Shown here one piece after another: positions 45,626 through 51,351 of a stretch of DNA of 51,351 bases (position 1 is its first letter; each line of letters begins with the position of its first letter). Source of the stretch: Bacteroidota bacterium (GTDB lineage Bacteria > Bacteroidota > Bacteroidia > Bacteroidales > JAAAOM01). The notes under the pieces are model-generated. The model was given only the letters and a program-made list of their open reading frames with translations. It did no database searches and was not told the DNA's origin. Made by a program: the position numbers and the translations under genes. Where the stretch lies: assembly GCA_009908855.1 (NCBI GenBank), contig JAAAOM010000043.1, positions 1 to 51,351 on the forward strand. Direction: 5' to 3'.

Positions 45626-48211
45626 CTACTTTATCAATTGTGTATCCACGCTGGCTTTACTCACTGTTAAATTATCCATTTTGCGGTTGTATACATGTAG
45701 TAATTCGTCCATCTTCATTTTTATTTCTACCAGTAAGTCTTCATTCATTTGTTTTGATTCTGATAGTTTTTGATAATGTATTTCAAGGTTATTAACCACC
45801 GTAACGCCGGCTTTTTTAAGTTTGGTTGCCGTAGTTTTATTAATAGGTGTATTAATTATTTCGAGCATGGTTACAAATGCATCATTAAAAAGAATCAGTT
45901 CCTTTGTGTTTTCTATTCCGTATAATGAGATCAAAATACGCCAAATTGCTTCTGTAGGATTATAGTCTTCTTTATTCCAGGCAAAATCAGCATAGGACAG
46001 ATACCTTATCACATCTATGGCTGAATAAATATTGAGTCCGAATGATATAGCACCTGCGGTATTCCGGCTAAGTGGCATAAAGTAATCGAGCTGGCAGGGA
46101 GTAAACAAGCTGTAAAGCCTTTTATTTCCCACAAATATGCTATTGGCCGATTCTATTTCATTCATCATATATTCGGTTTGGACATCGGTATAAATTACAT
46201 GCGGATAGGGTGAAAAATAGTCACTGAATCTGTAAAATGCCGCATAATCAACAACAGGAGAATAGGTGTTGTGACCGGCCCATATAAACTGCGAGTGTTC
46301 ATCTATATCTTCAAATATCTGATCATAATATATAGATAGCTCGGCCTGGCTGCTGAAATAACTTTCTTCCTGCAATCCTAATGGGATGTATGATACCTTA
46401 ACCGATGGATTGAACCTTTTTACGCGGGTATCAATAGCATGTATTATTTTTTTATGATTACGAACAACATCAAGGAAATTCCAGGTATTGATATTTTCAT
46501 TTATGCAGTCTTTTAAAAGATGATAATTACTTTCACCAAAACTGATGTAATATTCATCAATAGCCGGATTAACATATTTATTTAAGGTTGCATTCAGATT
46601 ATTCGGATAGGTGATAAAATCATAACAACTGTAGTTAGTGTCATACGGATTTATTAATTTATCTTCAAGAAACGGATTGATTAGCACTGAAGTGGATAAT
46701 AGGCTGCCATTATGGGACCGTATAAATTTCTGTATGGACTCCTCGAATGTGTAACCGTTTTCGAGTATTGATTTTTCCTGGTCAAAAATGACATGATTGA
46801 AATTATATTGACTTAATAGATTAACATGCTTCATTAATTTGTTCATTTGGGCTGGTTCCATATTGCCAATTAATAATCCTCGTTTCTGAAATGACGGATA
46901 GTCAATAACATGGGCGTTATATATTCGTGTGGCGTTTTTATCAATGAGTTGGGTTAATGTATTTACTGCATAATGAATGCCTTCCCGGGAATTACTACCC
47001 ACAAAAATAATATGTTTCAGGCCGGGATTACTGTGGATGAAATAGCCCTGCTTATGTCCTTTTATTGAGTCAACAGGCAATAACTCACGGTAGCGATTAA
47101 ATAAATTGGTGTTGCCCAAACTAATTATCAACGGATGGTTGTTGGTTTGCCCGGCAGCTAAGTGCGGGGTTATGGTAATCTCAGGTACCGTAGGTAAGCT
47201 GTCATGCAACACGGTTAATCGGGATTTAAGCTTTTGTGCTATTCTTTTTTCGGTATGATGGCTGTTTTCGGGTATTAAAATTATTATATCATTGGGGCGT
47301 TGATGCCACTTGGACAGGTAATTAATTGTATCAGCAGGAATTATATGTTTGGGTTTTGGAATAATTAAATTGTACGGTGATGGGATGGTATCTTTATAAA
47401 TATCAATACGTTCGAGCAAGGATAAATTATTTTCGGTATACCTGTAGTCTACATTGTCGACCCACATGGTACCCGTTCCTTTTAGTCCGAAAAATATACG
47501 TACATATTGTGCATCATTGGGGATAATACCTTCCATTATAAGTGGTTCGAAGCTACGACCGCGAATACGTGTCCAGTCCATTTCATCAATTTGCTCATAA
47601 TTGGAAAACGGATAGTTCTTTATTGAATAATCTACTTCTTTATTTAATACCGCTGAATATAATTCACCTGAAATGGCGTTTTTTGTTTTGTCATAAAATT
47701 TCACCTGAATGTCAATGGCGTCATACAGTTTGGTTCCCAGCCGCGATGAATAAGGTTTGATATTTTGAAGTTTTAAATCGAATGTGAGACGATAGTTACC
47801 GGGAATTACCTTTATATAATTGCTCAACACCCCTTCTCCGGTTTTAACTGTTTCATCAGCCGAGGTGCGGGAAATTTTTATGGCCCGTTTCTCATGGCTG
47901 GCTTCATTGGCTTTATAAATGCTGTCTTTTGTAATATCCACCCATTGTACCTGATCACCTACCTTTTGCCAATTGTCAACATAAAAATGTGAGGCTGTAT
48001 CGATGGGGAATCTTTTGCCCTGCTCAAAAGACGGGTTTTCAACCATATTTCCTCTTAAAAATTTCTGAACACGGTTCTTGGTAGGAATGGTAAACGGATC
48101 AGTACTTGACCACAATGGGTTTTCAACTTGCGGGTTTTCACTTTTTTTACAGGAGGATGTGAAAACAAACAAAACAAAACCAATAAATATGAAAATCCTG
48201 GTATGATACAT
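45626..48211 (-). CDS. Lipoprotein with GH20b-like and GH20/GH84-like domains
   Basis: An 861-residue lipoprotein: signal peptide with lipidation Cys21 in FTSSCKK. Residues about 50-270 form a carbohydrate-binding-like jellyroll (NMVENPSFEQGKRFP...GTMWVDNVDYRY). Residues about 280-440 resemble the GH20 N-terminal domain (NDIIILIPENSHHTEKRIAQKL, then REGIHYAVNTLTQLID). A TIM-barrel-like part follows (about 448-760), starting FQKRGLLIGNMEPAQMNKLM. Where GH84 enzymes carry an Asp-Asp pair, and GH20 enzymes an Asp-Glu pair, this protein has EYYISFGESN with one acidic residue, Glu560. It may therefore be an altered or inactive hexosaminidase-like protein. A helical C-terminus (about 790-861) completes it. 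Stands alone, with 206-bp and 226-bp gaps around it in which I see no clear feature. Confidence 0.72.
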   Translation of the reverse strand: MYHTRIFIFIGFVLFVFTSSCKKSENPQVENPLWSSTDPFTIPTKNRVQKFLRGNMVENPSFEQGKRFPIDTASHFYVDNWQKVGDQVQWVDITKDSIYKANEASHEKRAIKISRTSADETVKTGEGVLSNYIKVIPGNYRLTFDLKLQNIKPYSSRLGTKLYDAIDIQVKFYDKTKNAISGELYSAVLNKEVDYSIKNYPFSNYEQIDEMDWTRIRGRSFEPLIMEGIIPNDAQYVRIFFGLKGTGTMWVDNVDYRYTENNLSLLERIDIYKDTIPSPYNLIIPKPKHIIPADTINYLSKWHQRPNDIIILIPENSHHTEKRIAQKLKSRLTVLHDSLPTVPEITITPHLAAGQTNNHPLIISLGNTNLFNRYRELLPVDSIKGHKQGYFIHSNPGLKHIIFVGSNSREGIHYAVNTLTQLIDKNATRIYNAHVIDYPSFQKRGLLIGNMEPAQMNKLMKHVNLLSQYNFNHVIFDQEKSILENGYTFEESIQKFIRSHNGSLLSTSVLINPFLEDKLINPYDTNYSCYDFITYPNNLNATLNKYVNPAIDEYYISFGESNYHLLKDCINENINTWNFLDVVRNHKKIIHAIDTRVKRFNPSVKVSYIPLGLQEESYFSSQAELSIYYDQIFEDIDEHSQFIWAGHNTYSPVVDYAAFYRFSDYFSPYPHVIYTDVQTEYMMNEIESANSIFVGNKRLYSLFTPCQLDYFMPLSRNTAGAISFGLNIYSAIDVIRYLSYADFAWNKEDYNPTEAIWRILISLYGIENTKELILFNDAFVTMLEIINTPINKTTATKLKKAGVTVVNNLEIHYQKLSESKQMNEDLLVEIKMKMDELLHVYNRKMDNLTVSKASVDTQLIK

Positions 48212-48411
48212 TTTACTAATTCTGAAGTAATTATTGTGTTAATTAATAAAAAAAACTGCAATAAAAAAAGAAACAAAAAAAATCATAAAATCAACGCAAC
48301 CTTTCAAACATTCTATGCATCTAAACTAGAAACATTCGGGAGATAAATGAATATAGATAGAAAAAAGACCTTCCCCCTGTAATATGTCAGATTTACTTTA
48401 CTTTAACCTTA

Positions 48412-48438
48412 AAAAGTCCCCACTCCCCCGGGGGCTTT
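48412..48438 (-). terminator. Intrinsic terminator at the end of folD
   Basis: On the minus strand AAAAGCCCCC... pairs with GGGGACTTTT (10 bp with one G-U), followed by T-rich sequence. It overlaps the folD stop codon and likely ends the argS-ffh-folD transcript. Confidence 0.7.
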
Positions 48439-49310
48439 TACTTTTTTTGTGCCGCCAGTAATGTGTTTTTTAGCAAAGCCACTCTTGTCATTGGGCCAAC
48501 ACCTCCCGGAACAGGTGTAATATATTTACACTTGGGGGATACTTCGTCAAATTTCACGTCACCGGTTAATTTCCAGCCCGATTTGGTTTTATCTGAAGGC
48601 AGGCGTGTTGTGCCCACATCAATAACCGTGGCTCCTTCTTTCACCATATCGGCGGTTACAAATTCGGGTTTTCCGATAGCCGCAATGAGAATATCAGCCC
48701 GGGCGCATATTTCCTTAATATTTTCTGATCGGCTGTGAATCATGGTAACGGTTGCATTTCCAGGTATATTTTTTTGGGAAAGAAGGTTGGTTAACGGACG
48801 GCCTACAATGTTGCTCCTGCCAAGCACAACGCAATTTTTACCGGTGGTTTCGATGTTGTATCTTTTTATCAGTTCCATTATTCCTGATGGTGTGGCTGAA
48901 ACAAAGGAGGGCAGGCCAATGAGCATTTTTCCTACATTTACCGGATGAAATCCGTCCACATCTTTTTCAGGATCAATGGCTTCAATAATTTTGGCTTCAT
49001 CAATTTGTTTGGGTAATGGCAATTGTACGATGAAACCATCAATGCTATCATCCTGGTTAAGATTATGTACTGCCTCTAACAATTCCTTTTCAGTAATGGA
49101 ATCTTCAAATTTTAACAAGGTCGATTCAAAGCCTACTTCCTTACAGTCGTTTACTTTATGATTCACGTACGTAACGCTACCACCATCGTTGCCTACCAAA
49201 ACGGCTGCCAGATGGGGTTTCCTGCTGCCGGAAGCAACCAGTTGTTCCACTTCTTTTTTTATTTCCTGTTTGACCTCTGCGGCTATTTTTTTTCCATCAA
49301 TGAGTTGCAT
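48438..49310 (-). CDS. folD: Bifunctional methylene-THF dehydrogenase/cyclohydrolase
   Basis: FolD interconverts 5,10-methylene- and 10-formyl-tetrahydrofolate, supplying one-carbon units. The catalytic Tyr48/Lys52 segment YVNHK is present, as are [32 protein letters not shown] (NADP binding) and [16 protein letters not shown]. The length of 290 residues is normal. It starts 13 nt after ffh and ends in a terminator, so it is the last gene of the run. Confidence 0.96.
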   Translation of the reverse strand: MQLIDGKKIAAEVKQEIKKEVEQLVASGSRKPHLAAVLVGNDGGSVTYVNHKVNDCKEVGFESTLLKFEDSITEKELLEAVHNLNQDDSIDGFIVQLPLPKQIDEAKIIEAIDPEKDVDGFHPVNVGKMLIGLPSFVSATPSGIMELIKRYNIETTGKNCVVLGRSNIVGRPLTNLLSQKNIPGNATVTMIHSRSENIKEICARADILIAAIGKPEFVTADMVKEGATVIDVGTTRLPSDKTKSGWKLTGDVKFDEVSPKCKYITPVPGGVGPMTRVALLKNTLLAAQKK

Positions 49311-49323
49311 ATTATTTATCTGT

Positions 49324-50664
49324 TTAGTTCATTTTTTGTTGTAGTCCGCTCATCATACGTTGCAGATTTTTGCCACCTCCACCGCTCATCATTTTCATTA
49401 ATTTACGTGTTTCATCAAATTGTTTGATTAATTTGTTAACATCCTGTACGGTGCTACCGCTCCCCAAGGCTATTCGTTTTCTTCTTGATCCGTTGATAAT
49501 CATCGGGTTATTTCTTTCCTCAGGGGTCATGGAGTGAATCATTGCTTCGATTCCCCTGAAGGCATCGTCGTCGATATCCATATTTTTCATGGCCTTACCA
49601 ACGCCAGGGATCATGCCGGCCAGGTCTTTCAGATTACCCATTTTTTTGATCTGGCTGATCTGCTTCAGGAAATCATCAAAATTAAACTGGTTTTTAGCGA
49701 TCTTGCGTTGCAGCCGCCTGGCCTCTTCCTCATCATATTGCTCTTGCGCTTTTTCAACCAACGAAACAATATCTCCCATACCCAGGATGCGGTCTGACAT
49801 TCGTTCGGGATAAAAAATATCCAGTGCATCCATTTTCTCACCCATGCTTACAAATTTGATGGGTTTATTTACAACCGACCGAATGGAGAGGGCAGCTCCG
49901 CCGCGTGTATCACCGTCGAGCTTGGTTAAAACCACACCATCAAAATCAAGTCGGTCATTAAATTCTTTGGCTGTATTCACGGCATCCTGGCCGGTCATTG
50001 AATCAACCACAAATAGTGTTTCAGTTGGTGCAATGGCTTTTTTTATGGCCGATATTTCGTTCATCATGTCTTCGTCAATGGCTAAACGACCGGCTGTATC
50101 GACAACAACCATATCATAACCGGTTTGTTTGGCATGCTTAATGGCACTTTTGGTAATTTTAACCGGGTCTTTATTATCATCTTCGGTATAGACGGGAACC
50201 TCAATTTGTTCACCCAATACTTTCAGCTGATCGATGGCCGCAGGACGATACACATCACCTGCAACCAGTAATGGGTTTTTGCCTCTTTTCGATTTCAGGT
50301 GCCGTGCAATTTTTCCGCAAAAGGTTGTTTTTCCCGAACCTTGCAATCCTGCCACCAATAATATGGCCGGTGATCCCTGGATGCTGATATCGGTTTGTTC
50401 GCCGCCCATGAGTGTGGTTAACTCATCGTGTACAATTTTAACCATTTGTTGGCCCGGCTTAACCGACTTCAGTACATCCTGACCCATGGCTTTGTCTTTA
50501 ATGGAGTCAGTAAATGTTTTGGCCACTTTGTAGTTCACATCGGCATCCAGCAATGCTTTTCGTATATCTTTTACAGTTTCCGCAACATTCAGCTCAGTGA
50601 TCTGTGCCTGTCCTTTTAGTTGGCGAAACGACTTGTCTAATTTATCTGATAAACTGTCAAACAT
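49324..50664 (-). CDS. ffh: Signal recognition particle protein Ffh
   Basis: Ffh with 4.5S RNA targets inner-membrane proteins to FtsY and the translocon. The N and GTPase domains include G1 [13 protein letters not shown] (106-118), the [21 protein letters not shown] and VDSMTGQDA motifs. The C-terminal Met-rich M domain (about 310-446) ends [21 protein letters not shown]. The length of 446 residues is typical. Gap of 36 bp from argS upstream and 13 bp to folD downstream. Confidence 0.97.
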   Translation of the reverse strand: MFDSLSDKLDKSFRQLKGQAQITELNVAETVKDIRKALLDADVNYKVAKTFTDSIKDKAMGQDVLKSVKPGQQMVKIVHDELTTLMGGEQTDISIQGSPAILLVAGLQGSGKTTFCGKIARHLKSKRGKNPLLVAGDVYRPAAIDQLKVLGEQIEVPVYTEDDNKDPVKITKSAIKHAKQTGYDMVVVDTAGRLAIDEDMMNEISAIKKAIAPTETLFVVDSMTGQDAVNTAKEFNDRLDFDGVVLTKLDGDTRGGAALSIRSVVNKPIKFVSMGEKMDALDIFYPERMSDRILGMGDIVSLVEKAQEQYDEEEARRLQRKIAKNQFNFDDFLKQISQIKKMGNLKDLAGMIPGVGKAMKNMDIDDDAFRGIEAMIHSMTPEERNNPMIINGSRRKRIALGSGSTVQDVNKLIKQFDETRKLMKMMSGGGGKNLQRMMSGLQQKMN

Positions 50665-50700
50665 AATATTTCAAACTTTTTCGCGAAATTAATGAATAAA

Positions 50701-51351
50701 TCACATTCTGTCAGGCATATCAATGCCCAGAATGTGCATGCCCGAATGCAAAACCTTTCGGGTGAGTGATGAAATTAAAAAACGTACGTCTCTTTTGTTT
50801 TTATCCTGCTCTCTGATGACCGGATGATCATGATAGAATTGGTTATATTCTTTGGCCAGCTCGTACACGTAATTGGCAACCATAGCGGGGGAATATTGTT
50901 CACCGGCTTCTTTGATAATCTCCGGGTATTCATACAGGGTTTTAATAATGGCTTTTTCTTTTTCTGAAATATTACTTAAATCACTATCCGGGTAGGAAAC
51001 GGTAACATTATCGTGTTCGGCCTTGCGAAAAACAGAACTTATACGGGTATATGTATATTGTATAAATGATCCGGTATTTCCGTTAAAATCAATTGATTCT
51101 TCGGGGTTGAATACCATATTCTTTTTCGGGTCGACTTTGAGGATAAAATATTTCAGACTTCCCATCCCGATACGTCTATAAATCTCCTGCTTTTCATTAT
51201 CGTTGAAACTATCCAGTTTACCCAGTTCACGGGACATTTTCTTTGCAGTATCGATCATTTCATCCATTAGATCGTCGGCATCAACCACCGTTCCTTCGCG
51301 CGATTTCATTTTACCGTCGGGCAACTCAACCATGCCATAAGATAAATGATA
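50701..51351 (-). CDS. argS: Arginyl-tRNA synthetase (partial, C-terminal part)
   Basis: The frame runs off the right edge; the codons before the first ATG read YHLSYG, continuing into MVELPDGKMKSREGTVVDADDL. That is the class I KMSK-like loop (KMKS) of ArgS. The rest is the anticodon-binding domain: YFILKVDPKKNMVFNPEESIDFNGNTGSFIQYTYTRISS, FYHDHPVIRE and the C-terminal RKVLHSGMHILGIDMPDRM. ArgS charges tRNA-Arg. The N-terminal HIGH-bearing half lies outside the window. Confidence 0.95.
   Translation of the reverse strand, partial: YHLSYGMVELPDGKMKSREGTVVDADDLMDEMIDTAKKMSRELGKLDSFNDNEKQEIYRRIGMGSLKYFILKVDPKKNMVFNPEESIDFNGNTGSFIQYTYTRISSVFRKAEHDNVTVSYPDSDLSNISEKEKAIIKTLYEYPEIIKEAGEQYSPAMVANYVYELAKEYNQFYHDHPVIREQDKNKRDVRFLISSLTRKVLHSGMHILGIDMPDRM

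Overview
The window looks like chromosomal core genome of a Bacteroidota bacterium, probably of the Bacteroidales/Marinilabiliales type. The evidence is: A+T-rich DNA; promoter elements of the form TAnnTTTG instead of TATAAT; two secreted proteins with C-terminal type IX secretion (T9SS) sorting domains; an 1106-residue SecA; an rpsF-rpsR-rplI operon without ssb; a pyrB-pyrI pair; and several Bacteroidota-restricted families (DUF4293, DUF6146-like, DUF6913-like). I see no insertion sequence, phage gene, CRISPR array, tRNA or rRNA. Genes are densely packed on both strands.

Layout. 1-4.6 kb: secreted C69 dipeptidase, a candidate small RNA with a TTAG-rich body, anmK and an M23 endopeptidase (cell-wall turnover and recycling). 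4.7-7.8 kb: coiled-coil protein, zapA, 6S RNA, RNase Y and a Lys/Thr-rich winged-helix-like protein. 7.9-11.4 kb: SirB1-like protein, DUF4293 membrane protein and the yigZ-pyrB-pyrI run. 11.6-15.6 kb: dnaA, a 361-bp A+T-rich gap with five copies of ATGTTAAT, an MCE-domain protein and a cell-wall amidase. 15.6-20.5 kb: an LptD-like outer-membrane protein, a DUF6146-like protein, ridA and the S6/S18/L9 operon. 20.6-24.2 kb: dnaX (with an A11 run that splits gamma from tau), icd and ferritin. 24.3-31.3 kb: a large T9SS-exported BNR-repeat protein and secA. 31.4-35.1 kb: ligA, a DUF6913-like gene and dapA. 35.2-43 kb: an accessory run of exported or envelope proteins (basic secreted protein, TPR proteins, a beta-barrel-like protein, a T9SS serine protease, a ten-repeat TPR protein, two small proteins). 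43-51.35 kb: a G+C-rich palindromic island, comA with a TPR gene, a GH20/GH84-like lipoprotein, folD, ffh and a partial argS.

Most of the window is ordinary housekeeping DNA and I see no clear new defence or mobile system. The points most worth checking are the dnaX slippage site, the TTAG-rich candidate sRNA, the nested-palindrome element near 43 kb, the repeated octamer in front of dnaA, and the ten-unit repeat protein beside the T9SS protease.
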